Origin: a bacterium
GTDB taxonomy: Bacteria; Planctomycetota; UBA1135; UBA2386
Direction of reading: 5' to 3'
DNA length: 64,000 bases
NCBI GenBank assembly: GCA_030432695.1
Contig: JAUILN010000010.1
Span: 1-64,000, forward strand
Part shown: in pieces, positions 6,978-18,476 of the stretch
How positions within the stretch are numbered: the first letter of the stretch is position 1
Layout: the number at the start of each line of letters is the position of its first letter
Notes under the pieces: model-generated
Told to the model about the DNA's origin: nothing
What the model saw: the letters and a program-made list of their open reading frames with translations, nothing else
The model's database searches: none
Translations under genes and position numbers: made by a program

Positions 6978-9653
6978 TCACCGACGCGTCGTCAGCCGCC
7001 GCCGCCACGCCGCCGCGTCCGATGCGCGACCTTGCTTCTCGTACAGCGAGATGAGGTTCCGGACCATCTGCACCGTCACGGGCTCATTCGCGCCCCGCAG
7101 CGCACGCCGTGCCTCGTAGGACCGGAGCAGCAGCGCCTCGGCTTCGTCGAGCCGTGCGGGGTCGCCCGTTCGGAGGAGGCACACTCCCAGGTCGCCCTCG
7201 AGGTAGCCACGCGCACTCTCGCTCGGCGCGTCGGCGAGGAGCTGGCGGTACACGTCTTCGGCGCGCGCCAGGTCCTCGGCAGTGCCGCGTGCCGCGTAGT
7301 GCGCCGCCAACAACGGCTCGCCCCGCGCGCCGTGAGGACCGAGTCCGCGAAGCTCCACGACTTCGAGCAGCAGGCGCTCGACCAGCGGGTGGCCACCCCC
7401 GAGCAGGTTGGCCTGGTTGTTCGCGATCGCAGCGAGACTGTCGGCCATCAGCTCGTTGAGATGCTCGCCGGGTGCGATCCCGAGCCGAGAACGGAGGGCT
7501 GCCGACTCCTGCAGCAGGCGCTCGACGTCTTCCTCCTCGAAAGGCGTCCAACTGCGCTCGTGGCTGTCGAAGATCCAGTCGACCAGCTCGCGACGCTCCG
7601 GCTCGACCATGGCGAACAACGAGTGACGGCTCTGTGACATCGGCGCACCGAGGCTGGCGCGGGACTTCCGCGTCGACTCGCCCAGCGCGCGACGCAGCCG
7701 TGCAGCGCGCTCCGTCGCGCCGACGGCGTCGCAGCGGGTGATCAGCAGCTCGTAGCCCACATGGCTGATCCAGGTCCCCGGATAGTCCGCCACCACCCGG
7801 TCGAGGGCGCGCTCGGCGGCGTCGAGACGTTCGGGTCCCGGATCGAGCACATGACGCGCGATCTCCAGGCGGGAGTCGTAGAGCGCGATCCGCCGACCGT
7901 CCACGGGCAACCCGCTGGCGGCATCCCGCGTGCGCCACTCGACCACGGCCTCCTCCACGGCCCCCGCCTGCCCCGCATGCAGCATCCCGTCGGACAGCAT
8001 GACCCGCACCCGGATCAACCGCGGATCCTCGGGACCGAGATGTTCGACGAGAGCGAGCACGGTCCGCCCGAGCCGAAGACCGACCCGGTCCCAGTCCTCG
8101 AACGGTCGCTCGCCGTGGAACAGCGTGAACTGCGCCCACCCGAACAGCAGATCGGCAGCGGCGAGACGGCCGAGTGGGCCCAGTTCGCCCACCCTCGCAG
8201 CCAACAGCTCACCGCGTCGGCGCTCCTGCAGCTTCTTGTCCCGCCAGGTCGTCCACCCGTCGGCGAGTTCGTCGAGACGCGCCCCGAGCCCGGGAACCTC
8301 ATCCTCCAAGGCCCGCATCGCCTGCCGCTGCAGCGCGTGCCGATCCAGCGAAGTCCGGCCCAGGATCTCCGTCCGCGCGACGCTCTCCGAGAGCAGGTCG
8401 TAGCCCGCCAGCCGGGCCACTTGCTCACGGGCGATCGCCACACGGGCTTCACCGAGTGCCGTCAGGCTCACGACGAGACCGAACCCGATCGCAAGGAAGG
8501 CCACCGCGACACTCACGGCGACGGCCGGATGGCGGCGCGCCCACCGCCATGCCCGGACAAGGGCGGTCAGGGGCCGGGCCTTGATCGGCTCGCCGGTCCG
8601 CACGCGGCGCAGATCCTCGGCGAACTCCAAGGCGGTGGCGTAGCGACGGTCCACCTCCTTGGAGAGCGCCGTGGCCACCACCACCTCCAGATCCCGCGAA
8701 GCAGCCGAACACACCCGGCGAAGGGCCGCCGGCTCCTCGGCGACGATCTGTCGGTAGAGCACGTCCCGCGTCGCCGCCCGGAAGGGCCGCTGACCGGCAA
8801 GGCATTCGTACAGCGTGACCCCCAACGCCCAGACATCCACGCGCCGATCCACCGCCCGCCCGGTCCGCAGGATCTGCTCGGGCGCCAGGTAGTAGGGGGT
8901 GCCGACCACCTCGGTGCTCCTCGTCAGACCGAGGTCTTCGACGTCGTGCACGAGTCCGAAGTCGAGGACCACCGCCCGCCCGTCCGGCTCTGCCACCATC
9001 AGGTTGCCCGGCTTCACGTCGCGGTGGACGAGTCCCGTCTCGTGCGCGGCGTGTAGCGCCCTGGCCGCCGCCTCCAGGTACTCCAGATCGCCTTCGAGTT
9101 CCCGCCGCGCGGCGCCACGGTCCGACCCGCCGACGGCGACCGCCTGCCGCTGCGCGAGTCGCTCCGCCAGGGTCTCGCCCGCGATGTACTGCATCGCGAT
9201 CCAGACCCGCCCTTCGCTCTGCCCCGTCTCGTAGACGCTGCACAGCCCCGGATGCTCGAGACCGGCCGACAGCTCGGCCTCGCGCCGGAAGCGCCGCAGC
9301 GCGCTGCTCGTGCCCTGCGAAGACTCCTCCACCGGAGGACCTGCAACGAGGACCTTGAGCGCCACCTGCCGACGGAGTTCGGAGTGCTCGGCCAGGAACA
9401 CGGTCGCCTGCGCGCCGCGGCCGAGCACCCGCACGATCCGGTACGGGCCCAGCGTCTCGGCCGGCTCGACGACTGGTTGCTCCTCCGCAACCTCGAGGAG
9501 CCTCCATTCGGCTGCCACCGCCTCCTCCATGCCCGGGAACAGGCGTTGGTATTCGGCAAGGGACCGCGACCGGTCCGCTTCGAGGTCTTCGATGTAGACC
9601 CTGAGGAACGCGTCCCGTGCCTCACGCCCCGCACCCCCTTCCGACCCCGCCAT
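6978..9653 (-). CDS. Transmembrane Ser/Thr protein kinase with C-terminal repeat region
   Basis: An 891-aa Hanks-type kinase. Residues 1-65 are a short helical domain. The kinase domain spans about 70-345 with glycine loop LGRGAQATVF, VALK (Lys100), HRDVKPGN (catalytic Asp212), DFG (231-233) and APEQ. A single membrane segment lies at about 376-399. The remaining 490 residues are Ala/Leu/Arg-rich helices, probably TPR-like and extracytoplasmic. The ATG at 9653 is used; an in-frame GTG at 9662 overlaps the sigma stop as GTGA, so the start may be three codons earlier. Either way it is coupled to the ECF sigma gene upstream, the usual arrangement in Planctomycetota, where the kinase is thought to signal to its sigma partner (family knowledge; not shown here). 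Confidence 0.9.
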   Translation of the reverse strand: MAGSEGGAGREARDAFLRVYIEDLEADRSRSLAEYQRLFPGMEEAVAAEWRLLEVAEEQPVVEPAETLGPYRIVRVLGRGAQATVFLAEHSELRRQVALKVLVAGPPVEESSQGTSSALRRFRREAELSAGLEHPGLCSVYETGQSEGRVWIAMQYIAGETLAERLAQRQAVAVGGSDRGAARRELEGDLEYLEAAARALHAAHETGLVHRDVKPGNLMVAEPDGRAVVLDFGLVHDVEDLGLTRSTEVVGTPYYLAPEQILRTGRAVDRRVDVWALGVTLYECLAGQRPFRAATRDVLYRQIVAEEPAALRRVCSAASRDLEVVVATALSKEVDRRYATALEFAEDLRRVRTGEPIKARPLTALVRAWRWARRHPAVAVSVAVAFLAIGFGLVVSLTALGEARVAIAREQVARLAGYDLLSESVARTEILGRTSLDRHALQRQAMRALEDEVPGLGARLDELADGWTTWRDKKLQERRRGELLAARVGELGPLGRLAAADLLFGWAQFTLFHGERPFEDWDRVGLRLGRTVLALVEHLGPEDPRLIRVRVMLSDGMLHAGQAGAVEEAVVEWRTRDAASGLPVDGRRIALYDSRLEIARHVLDPGPERLDAAERALDRVVADYPGTWISHVGYELLITRCDAVGATERAARLRRALGESTRKSRASLGAPMSQSRHSLFAMVEPERRELVDWIFDSHERSWTPFEEEDVERLLQESAALRSRLGIAPGEHLNELMADSLAAIANNQANLLGGGHPLVERLLLEVVELRGLGPHGARGEPLLAAHYAARGTAEDLARAEDVYRQLLADAPSESARGYLEGDLGVCLLRTGDPARLDEAEALLLRSYEARRALRGANEPVTVQMVRNLISLYEKQGRASDAAAWRRRLTTRR

Positions 9654-9658
9654 CGACG

Positions 9659-10270
9659 TCACGCACCACCTTCCCACAGGTGCCGCAGGGCCTTCCGCGC
9701 CCGCAGGAACAGCGCGTTCGCGGTGTTCTCGCTGGGCAGCGCCATCGCCTCGGCGATCTCGCGGTGTGACATCCCGCAGTAGCAGCGCAGGCAGAGAACC
9801 TCGCGGTAGCGCGCGTCGAGTCCCGCCAACAGCCGCTCCAACCGCTCCTCGGTCTCCCGCGTGGACAGGCACTCGCTCGGAGTCACGCTCCCCGCGTCGA
9901 GCACCGAAAGAGACAGACACGACCTCTCCAGGTCGGTGAACCGCTGCACCGTGCCACCGCCGCGCTTCTCCGCGCGGCCGCGCCGCAGTTCGTCGTGCGC
10001 CCGGTTCTGCACGCAGCGCGCCAACCAACTGCAGAACGCCGCCTCGCTGACGATCTCCCCGCCCTCGACCGCCCGGTAGGCATCGAGCAACGTCTCCTGC
10101 ACGAGATCCTCGGCGAGCGCCAGCTCACGCCAATGACGACCGATTCGCGCCCCGACGATGCGACGCACTCTGGGGAGATAGCGGCTCAGGAGGGCCTCGA
10201 GCGCGGCGCGATCCCCGCTCCCCGCAGCGCGCAATTGCACGGTCGTCTCGCTGAGGGCATCCGGTTGCAC
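9659..10270 (-). CDS. ECF-type RNA polymerase sigma-70 factor
   Basis: A 203-aa protein. Region 2 covers about residues 20-95 (LAEDLVQETLLDAY for core and -10 contact, then FCSWLARCVQNRAHDELRR). A variable linker follows, then region 4 at about 140-200 with the helix-turn-helix CGMSHREIAEAMALPSENT and the closing ARKALRHL. It lacks regions 1 and 3, as ECF factors do. Its stop overlaps a possible GTG start of the kinase gene behind it, so the two are one unit. It should direct transcription of an unknown regulon, probably controlled by that kinase (inference from family context). Confidence 0.9.
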   Translation of the reverse strand: MQPDALSETTVQLRAAGSGDRAALEALLSRYLPRVRRIVGARIGRHWRELALAEDLVQETLLDAYRAVEGGEIVSEAAFCSWLARCVQNRAHDELRRGRAEKRGGGTVQRFTDLERSCLSLSVLDAGSVTPSECLSTRETEERLERLLAGLDARYREVLCLRCYCGMSHREIAEAMALPSENTANALFLRARKALRHLWEGGA

Positions 10271-10406
10271 GGTTCCAGGTTCGGCGGCGGCCCGGGCCTG
10301 TCAAGTCTGGAGCCGGCCGTGGGAGTTCTGAAAGTTCTCGGGATCACGCATCAGATCCGCGCGGTGCTTCCGCCTTCGGGTCGTCCTCGAAACCTGGAGA
10401 CTCCCG

Positions 10407-11867
10407 ATGCATCCGACGACCTCTGCCCGACTCGCCTGCCTCCTGCTCACCGCCATGGTGCCCGCGCCTCCCGCCCAGGTCCCGCCCCACCACGCCGCGG
10501 TCGGTACCCTGAGCGTCCCCTCGTTGGCCGCAACCCAGCGCGGCACCACCGGCATCCACCTGGTGCCGCTCCCGACCACTGCCAACCCGGGCGTCCAGAC
10601 GCCGATCCCGCTGACCGGTCTGCCCGCGTCGTTGAGGGTCCCGGCTGGGTCGTTCGGTGGGGTCGCGAGCGTCCTGGTGCTGGCAGGCGGGCAGCGGGTG
10701 TTGGCCGGCGACTTCGGAACCGGCACGGCTTCGATCCACGAACTCCACCTCGTGGGCACCACGGTCACCACCACCTCACGCGTCTTCCCGCTCGGCCGGA
10801 TCGCACCCCGATCCGGCGGCGGGGCGGCCTCGCTGGAGCGACTGCCGGACGGCCGGATCCTGTGCAGCAGCGGCGGAACCAACCTCTTCGTGGCGGGCAG
10901 CGGACCCGGCGCGGTCTCCCCGTTGACGATTCTCGACCTCCATGGCCCGAACCCCGGGATCACGCCGGTCCCGATCCGCTCACCGGGGATGCAGGGCCTG
11001 CTGAACTCCGCCGACGTCGACCGAACCGGCCGCAGCGCCTACGTGCTGACCCAGCAGGGCGGCGGCAATCCGCCGTGGCGGCTCTACCACGTGGATCTCG
11101 ACGCCCCGAGCCCGACCTTCGGCGTGCCGACGCTGCTCTACACGTGGAGCACACTACAGCTCCACAAGCCGGAGATGCGCGACGACGGCCGGCTGCTGAT
11201 CGCCGCACACGACCCTCTCGCCGTGAGCACCGCACTGCTGGAGATCGACACGACCCGGCGCCCGGTCGCCGTGACCTCTTCGCCGATGTCCCCGAACCGC
11301 GTCGCGCTCTATGGACCGTCGCTCGATCGGTCTTCGGGATCGAGTCTGTTCACCTCGCTGGGACTGCCAGGAAGTTCCTACGGCAACGACGTCCTCCTCG
11401 CCGTTCCGGCCGCTCCGCAATCGGTCACGCTGCTCGCAGCCGAGCCGACGACCGGCTGGTGCTTCCCGTATGCGGCCTCGATCCAAACCGCCATGAATCG
11501 CTATGGCACGGGCACTCCCGGTGCCGCCCGCTACACATTCGAGACCGCGCCCAACCCGGACGGACTCCCGGAACTCGGCAACGCCGGCTTCGGACTCCGG
11601 GTCGCCTCGACCGGTGCAGCTCCGCAATCTGCCTGGATGCTGTTCGGCGCGGCTCCGGCGGACTTGCAGGTGGCGGATCTGCGCATCCTGGTGCAGCCGC
11701 TTCCGCTCTCGGTAGGCATGACCGTCATCGGAACGACCGCGCGGGCCGCGCTGCCGATCGCGAACTCCGCGACCTTGCTCGGCGTGACCCTGCACGCCCA
11801 GGCGATCCTGCTCGACGGCCAGGGCCTGGCGAGTTCCGACGGTCTCCGCCTCAGCCTGATTCGCTGA
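10407..11867 (+). CDS. Secreted protein of unknown function with lineage-specific C-terminal domain
   Basis: A 486-aa product. The N-terminus (MHPTTSARLACLLLTAMVPAPPAQ) is a signal peptide ending near residue 24. Residues 30-370 are beta-rich with repeated ILxL-G-P patterns suggestive of a propeller, but no named family is recognised. The last 120 residues, starting near YGTGTPG, have the pattern seen at the end of several other exported proteins here (a strand like LGVTLHAQAI, then a short tail ending in Arg). GGAG precedes the ATG by about 7 nt, one of the few plausible ribosome binding sites in the window. It is monocistronic and convergent with the amidase gene. Confidence 0.75.
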   Translation: MHPTTSARLACLLLTAMVPAPPAQVPPHHAAVGTLSVPSLAATQRGTTGIHLVPLPTTANPGVQTPIPLTGLPASLRVPAGSFGGVASVLVLAGGQRVLAGDFGTGTASIHELHLVGTTVTTTSRVFPLGRIAPRSGGGAASLERLPDGRILCSSGGTNLFVAGSGPGAVSPLTILDLHGPNPGITPVPIRSPGMQGLLNSADVDRTGRSAYVLTQQGGGNPPWRLYHVDLDAPSPTFGVPTLLYTWSTLQLHKPEMRDDGRLLIAAHDPLAVSTALLEIDTTRRPVAVTSSPMSPNRVALYGPSLDRSSGSSLFTSLGLPGSSYGNDVLLAVPAAPQSVTLLAAEPTTGWCFPYAASIQTAMNRYGTGTPGAARYTFETAPNPDGLPELGNAGFGLRVASTGAAPQSAWMLFGAAPADLQVADLRILVQPLPLSVGMTVIGTTARAALPIANSATLLGVTLHAQAILLDGQGLASSDGLRLSLIR

Positions 11868-11881
11868 CGCACACCGCAGCG

Positions 11882-13174
11882 TCAGCGCCCCGCACTCCTC
11901 GGCGCCCCGCCCCGCACCGACGCCTGGCCCGCCTCGTCGAACTCCACCCGATACCGCTGCGGCCAGTTGTGGTGCTTGTAGAGATTGGCGTGGTGGATCT
12001 CGACGACCAGCGGTGAGTCACCGGGCTCGAGGGAGGCAGGGACCCGATGCGACGCGGTCAGCCGCTTGGTCGCCGGATCGAACGCGATCCGCTCCGCCCG
12101 CTCGTCGCCCACATACACGCAGACCGTCGAGTCGAGCGTGCGTTGCCGATCGGAACCCCACCAGCCCGGCAGGCCCTCGTCGAGCTTCGTTGAGAGCCGC
12201 AGCTCGCCGTCGACCACCTCGACCTCCGGCGTCGACTGCGTCGGCCGACCGCCGTACGCGTACTCCACCAACCCCAGGTAGATCGCATACGCCTCGCGCA
12301 GGTTGTAGACCGCATCGCGCAGGCGCTGCTCCTCCTGCGGATGGGTGAAGAACGACGCCTCGATCAGGAACGCCGGCACCGTGGCATGGCGCAGCACCGC
12401 GAAGCCACGCGCATACATCTGCTGATCGCTCATCAGGATCCCGGTCTTGGCAACCCCGCTGCAGCGCAGCTCGGCGCCGAGGCGATGGCCGACGTACTTG
12501 GCGACATCGAGCCCCACCTCCGACCAGTCCGCCTCGCCATGGAACCACACGCTCGGGTAGTTCGCCTCCGGACTCCCTGCCGCGTTGTGGTGCAGACTGA
12601 TGAACAGATCCGCCCCCACACTCCCATCCTCCCGCACCGCCTCGTTGGCGATCGCCGCACGGCGCGCGTGCGTGTCGGGCAACCGGTCGTCGGCCGCCTC
12701 GCTGGTCTCGCCCTCGCGCGTCAGCAAGACGCTCGCGCCGGCATCTACCAGCAACCGCCGCAGCAGCTTCGCGACCCGCAGGTTCATCTCGGCCTCGCGC
12801 ACGCCGGTCGGCCCGCGCTTGTAGCCGGCGACGTCGGCCTTGCCGCCGTGACCGGGATCGAGGACCACGAGCATGCCCGCGAGATGCTTCTCGGCAGGAT
12901 GCCGCGGCAGCGACAGCGGCCGGCCGTGGTCTTCCCAAGCGTCGCGGGCGTCGAGCAGTGCCAACGCGGCATCCAGTTCGGCAGGGGTCCAGCCCGCGGT
13001 GGTCACATCGGCCAGGTGGGCTGCCGGCGAGGCCGGCGCACTCGTCCCTGGTGGCGCCTCCGGTTCGGCTACGGCTGCCGCCGGGGGCGCCGTCCGCTCC
13101 GGGGCGGCGCAGCCGAGGAACGAGAAGGTGACGGTGAGGAACGCGATGCTGCGAAGGGTTCGAATCGGAGCCAC
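11882..13174 (-). CDS. N-acetylmuramoyl-L-alanine amidase (Amidase_3), probable lipoprotein
   Basis: A 430-aa zinc amidase that should cut the amide bond between N-acetylmuramic acid and the stem peptide. A hydrophobic leader ends at a lipobox-like FLGC (Cys22), followed by a Pro/Ala-rich linker to about residue 55, which suggests a lipid-anchored periplasmic enzyme. The Amidase_3 core runs from about 100 to 305 with the expected zinc ligands: His109 in LDPGHGG, Glu127 in GVREAEMNL, His in FISLHHN (195/196), and the catalytic Glu272 in FLIEASFFTHP. The C-terminal 120 residues are an extra beta-rich domain of unknown role. It ends 14 bp from the convergent neighbour. Confidence 0.88.
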   Translation of the reverse strand: MAPIRTLRSIAFLTVTFSFLGCAAPERTAPPAAAVAEPEAPPGTSAPASPAAHLADVTTAGWTPAELDAALALLDARDAWEDHGRPLSLPRHPAEKHLAGMLVVLDPGHGGKADVAGYKRGPTGVREAEMNLRVAKLLRRLLVDAGASVLLTREGETSEAADDRLPDTHARRAAIANEAVREDGSVGADLFISLHHNAAGSPEANYPSVWFHGEADWSEVGLDVAKYVGHRLGAELRCSGVAKTGILMSDQQMYARGFAVLRHATVPAFLIEASFFTHPQEEQRLRDAVYNLREAYAIYLGLVEYAYGGRPTQSTPEVEVVDGELRLSTKLDEGLPGWWGSDRQRTLDSTVCVYVGDERAERIAFDPATKRLTASHRVPASLEPGDSPLVVEIHHANLYKHHNWPQRYRVEFDEAGQASVRGGAPRSAGR

Positions 13175-13359
13175 GGGCGAAACCTTAGTTCATCAGCCCC
13201 CGCCGCGACGCAACGCGACACACGCGACGAACAGTGCGAGTCGTCCGGAGCCACGCGGTCGAGCAGCCCGGCGCTCCGAATCGACCCGCCCCGACCTCGA
13301 TGGCGCGTGTCGGCACGGCTATCCTCGCCGGTTTCCAGCCGAACACGATCCACCCCCCT

Positions 13360-14910
<1,551 letters not shown>

Positions 14911-15114
14911 AGGCGAGCTTCCTGTTCGCCGCCGGCGTGGCGGCCTGGACCCGCCTCGCGATGAGCTGAATCCGGGGCTTCCTGCCCGACCCACTGAGCG
15001 GATCTCCGGAGCCGGCCGAGGATCGGCACGCGCCGCGAGTTCTCGACGCGACCCCGCCGCACAATGTGGTCTCACACGGTTCCCCACCGTGGCCACGAGA
15101 CCTGGACGCGCACC

Positions 15115-16701
15115 ATGGATCGAAGAGCTTGGATTGCTGTATGCGTCGGCCTGCTGATCGGCGCCGTCCTGCTCGCCATGTGGCTCGCCGATTCTTCACC
15201 GCCCGCGCAGGAAGGGAGCGCAACACCAACCTCTCCATCGACCACCGCGCCGGACTCGCAGACGACATCGCCCCGAGCGCCCGACCCGGTGCGACGCGCA
15301 GTCCGCGAGACCTTGCTCGTCCGTGACGCCACCGGCGCCGGCATCCCGCATGCCCGCGCGGTCCGGCACCGAGCCGCGGAACTCTACATCCTGCCCGACG
15401 ACATCGTGGAGCAGCGCGAGGCCGATGAGCAGGGCCGCATCTCGCTGCAAGGCTGGGACGCCGACTCCGAGTCCGACCTCTGCGTTACGGTCTATGCGGA
15501 GGGCTTCGTGCCGGCTCGACCGGACAGGGACAGCAGGGAACTGGAGCTGGCGCCGCGCTGCGAGCACACGCTGCGGATCCGCGACCTGAAGGGCGGACCG
15601 GTCGCCAACCTCGCCCTGTTCGCCTCGGAGGCGAGCCCGCCCACGGACACGTCGTTCCTCGCAGACGCCCTACCGGCCGCCACCCCGCACGCCGTCCACG
15701 TCGCCCGCGCCGACCGCCTGGGCCTGCTCCGCTTCCCCTACCTGCCTGCAGGCAGCTGGATCCTCGGCCTCGTCGATCCCGGCTACGTGCGGCTCGGATC
15801 GAGCGAGGCGCCGGTCTTCGAGACGAGCGGTGCCGCGCCGTAGGCCGAACCCACCGAGATCGTCGTGGCCCCCTTTCTGGCCGCGGCGGTCGACCTGCCG
15901 CCGGGCGCCGAGGTCCAGTGGACGTTGGTCGGCATGACGGAGGTCGCCTCCCCATGGACCGAGCGGTTCGAGCCGCAGCTCGCCAGCCGCTTCACACAGC
16001 TCCGCGGTCAGTTCGACGATGCCAGAATCCTCGCCGTCCTCGGCTGGTCCTCGAACCTCCGCAATGGACTGGTGGCAGACGTCGAGTTTCGCGGCAAGGG
16101 GCGCCCGCCGGTGCGGCAACCGATCGCGTTCGATCCGGCGTACGAGCTGGACGACGTCACGCACGTCGAGCTTCCCGCTGCCGAAGCGGACGCGACGGAA
16201 GGCGAGGTGCGGTTCGTGATCCGGGGTCCGGACGGCAATGAAGTGGACGGGGTGCAGCTCATGCTTCGGCCCGTCGACCGACAGCCGCAGCGCCTCGAAC
16301 GGATCACGAGTAGCGGAGAGTCGATCACGCTCGCCGAAGGCGAGTACAGCCTGCGCCCACTGCCACCCCAGTCGTTCCTTCCCCACGAGTTCCCCGAGCA
16401 CCTCGTCGTGCGCCGCGGCACGAAGTCCGAGTGGGTGCACGAACTCGAGCGGCCGGTCACCGAGGTCGAGATCAAGGTCCTGCTCCCCGATGGCCAATCC
16501 CCGACCTACGCGATGGTGTGGATCCGCTACGGGGAGTTCGCGACGGTGGTTCGCAGTTCGCGACCCGAGCGCATCAACCACTTCGTCGAACCGGGCGAGA
16601 TCGAAATCGAGGCCAAGGTCGGCGGGTACGAGAACGTGAAGCGGACCGTGCGCGTCGCCGCCGGCGAGGAGCAGCCGGTGATCGAGATCCGGATGCAGTG
16701 A
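15115..16701 (+). pseudogene. CarboxypepD_reg-like membrane-anchored protein, interrupted by one amber codon
   Basis: One reading frame of 529 codons broken by a single TAG at 15841-15843. Upstream of it are 242 codons: MDRRAWIAVCVGLLIGAVLLA gives an N-terminal membrane segment, then a Ser/Thr/Pro linker and beta-sandwich-like repeats (LLVRDATGAGIPHARAV; LRIRDLKGGPVANLALF). Downstream the same frame continues directly (AEPTEIVVAPFLAAAV) through further repeats to 16701. The composition is equally protein-like on both sides, so this is one gene with a nonsense change; TAG is one C-to-T step from CAG. A GTG at 15865 could restart translation. It could instead be a recent pseudogene or a sequencing error. 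The function would be extracytoplasmic and structural; no enzyme motif is seen. Confidence 0.8.
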
Positions 16702-16719
16702 GCCGTCTGCTCACACCGC

Positions 16720-18045
16720 TCAGAACGTGATCGAACTCCGCAGCGTGACGACCCAGGCATCGTCCGCGCCGACCCCGCCCGGGTTGCGGATCCATTGCAG
16801 GTCGGGCTTCAGGTGCAGGAACGGCGTGATCTCGAAGCTGTAGAACAGCTCCGCCGCGATCTCGCTGCCGCCGCGGAGTCCGGCGCCGGGCGCCTCGCTG
16901 AGCCCGGCATAGCTGATCCCGACTCCCGCGGCGTCACGCGGCCGCCCCGACAGCGGGCCCACGAACGACAGCCCCGCACCGACGTGATGCTCGATCGGGC
17001 TGAGCTGCGGGTCGGCCCAGCCATACTGCACGAACACGCCGAGGTCGCGGTCGTCGTCGTCCCGGTCGGAGCCGAGGAAGAGCTGGTCGAACACCACGTA
17101 GAAGCCGGCAGTACCGTCCTCGTCGCCGCCGTCGAAGCGCGCGAAGTCGCCGGTGCGCCGCCACCCACCGATCCCCAGCCGACCCTGGCGATTGCCGGCA
17201 TCCCGTCGCCAGCCGATCCCGGCCTCGCCGATCAGGAACAGGTCCGATGGATCACCGAACAGCGTGCTCGGCCCGCGCGGACCGGTCGGTCGGCCGGCCT
17301 GGGTCGCACCATCGAAGACCCCCGCGCCGAGATAGGTCCCACCGCCAGGTCGCGCGTAAGCCAGCCCGCCAAAGGCGCTGTCGGGATACGACGGCATGCC
17401 GAGGACCGTCGGGCTGAAGCCGAACGACGAGTGGATGAAGCGGAAGCCCTGCTCCACGAACGCGAAGTCGGAGTTCGCGTCGATCTTGCCGAGCTTCACG
17501 CGCAGCCGGTCCTCGAGCAGCGATTGCTCGTACCAGAGCTGCGCCAACTGGGTGCGGTCCTCGCTGTCGATGTTCGAGTAGACCTGCAGGTCGCCGGTGT
17601 CGAGCGAGCCATCGCGCCCGCGCTGCAGCAGGAAGTCGACGAACAGCTCCCCGCCGTCGAGGCCGAGGGCCCGCTCGGTGTCGACCGTCAGCGTCAGGTC
17701 GAGGAGACCGCGCACAGCGCCCGAGTCGGGGTTCCTGCCGCCAGCCGCCAGCCACGAAGCGTCGCTGATCATCGAGGCCTCGGCGAGCAGACCATGCTCC
17801 TCGAGCATGGAACGCAGCCCGCCCCAGTCGCCGGTCGCGTGCCGCCAGGAGAACGGCGGGAGGTCGTCCTCGGTGGTGCCCTCCGGCGGAGCCGGAGCCG
17901 GCTCGCGACCCCGCAGGGCGCGACCCTGTGGTGCCGACGCCTCGTCGTCCTGCCGCCCGGCAGGCCGTTCCTGCGCGACGAGCGCCCCCGAACCGCAGAG
18001 CATTGCAAGGAGGCCCGGACCGAGGTGACGACCACGCCGTGGCAT
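16720..18045 (-). CDS. OprB-family carbohydrate-selective porin
   Basis: A 441-aa outer-membrane beta-barrel. The signal peptide is about residues 1-24 (LLAMLCGSGALVAQ), then a low-complexity linker to about 65. The OprB signature follows: WRHATGDWGGLRSMLEEHGLL, LFVDFLLQRGRDG, LAQLWYEQSLLEDRLRVKLGKID. Alternating strands continue to an aromatic C-terminal residue (SSITF), as expected for barrel insertion. It should let sugars or small solutes through the outer membrane. The small membrane-protein gene lies 23 bp upstream on the same strand, so they may be co-transcribed. No sugar-specific genes are adjacent. Confidence 0.85.
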   Translation of the reverse strand: MPRRGRHLGPGLLAMLCGSGALVAQERPAGRQDDEASAPQGRALRGREPAPAPPEGTTEDDLPPFSWRHATGDWGGLRSMLEEHGLLAEASMISDASWLAAGGRNPDSGAVRGLLDLTLTVDTERALGLDGGELFVDFLLQRGRDGSLDTGDLQVYSNIDSEDRTQLAQLWYEQSLLEDRLRVKLGKIDANSDFAFVEQGFRFIHSSFGFSPTVLGMPSYPDSAFGGLAYARPGGGTYLGAGVFDGATQAGRPTGPRGPSTLFGDPSDLFLIGEAGIGWRRDAGNRQGRLGIGGWRRTGDFARFDGGDEDGTAGFYVVFDQLFLGSDRDDDDRDLGVFVQYGWADPQLSPIEHHVGAGLSFVGPLSGRPRDAAGVGISYAGLSEAPGAGLRGGSEIAAELFYSFEITPFLHLKPDLQWIRNPGGVGADDAWVVTLRSSITF

Positions 18046-18068
18046 CCTTCAACCCCCGGGGAGACGCT

Positions 18069-18476
18069 TCAGCCGTCCCGGAACGAGTCCACCAACAGGA
18101 CGATGAATGCCGTGACCGCGAACGCCGCATGTGCGCCGATCAGCGGGATGGGGACCTTCTTCTTCATCAGACGCAGCGCGAAGAAGGTGAATGCACCCAA
18201 GGCCGTCACGAGCAGGCAGCCGAACGCGACCATCGGCATCGTGCGCACCGCTTCGTCGCGCTTCAGGTCGATGAATGTCGCGGTCAGTGCGCCCAACCCC
18301 AGCGCTCCGTGCACCAGCACGAAGGGCCAGGGCGGCACACGGCCTCGCACATGCATGGTCGCCAACACCGCACCTCCGGACATCGCGAGGAACAGCAGCA
18401 CCAAGGCCACCATCCGCGCGGCGTCCGGCTCGGGCACGTCGGGTGTGGGGATGAGCTGCTGCGCGAGGAAGAGCAT
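18069..18476 (-). CDS. Small integral membrane protein, four predicted segments
   Basis: A 135-aa hydrophobic protein with four clear membrane spans: about 20-42 (MVALVLLFLAMSGGAVLAT), 50-68 (PFVLVHGALGLGALTATFI), 78-100 (MPMVAFGCLLVTALGAFTFFAL) and 110-130 (GAHAAFAVTAFIVLLVDSF). A short basic loop (LMKKKVP) lies between the last two. Its stop is 23 bp from the porin start on the same strand. I do not recognise a named family. Confidence 0.7.
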   Translation of the reverse strand: MLFLAQQLIPTPDVPEPDAARMVALVLLFLAMSGGAVLATMHVRGRVPPWPFVLVHGALGLGALTATFIDLKRDEAVRTMPMVAFGCLLVTALGAFTFFALRLMKKKVPIPLIGAHAAFAVTAFIVLLVDSFRDG

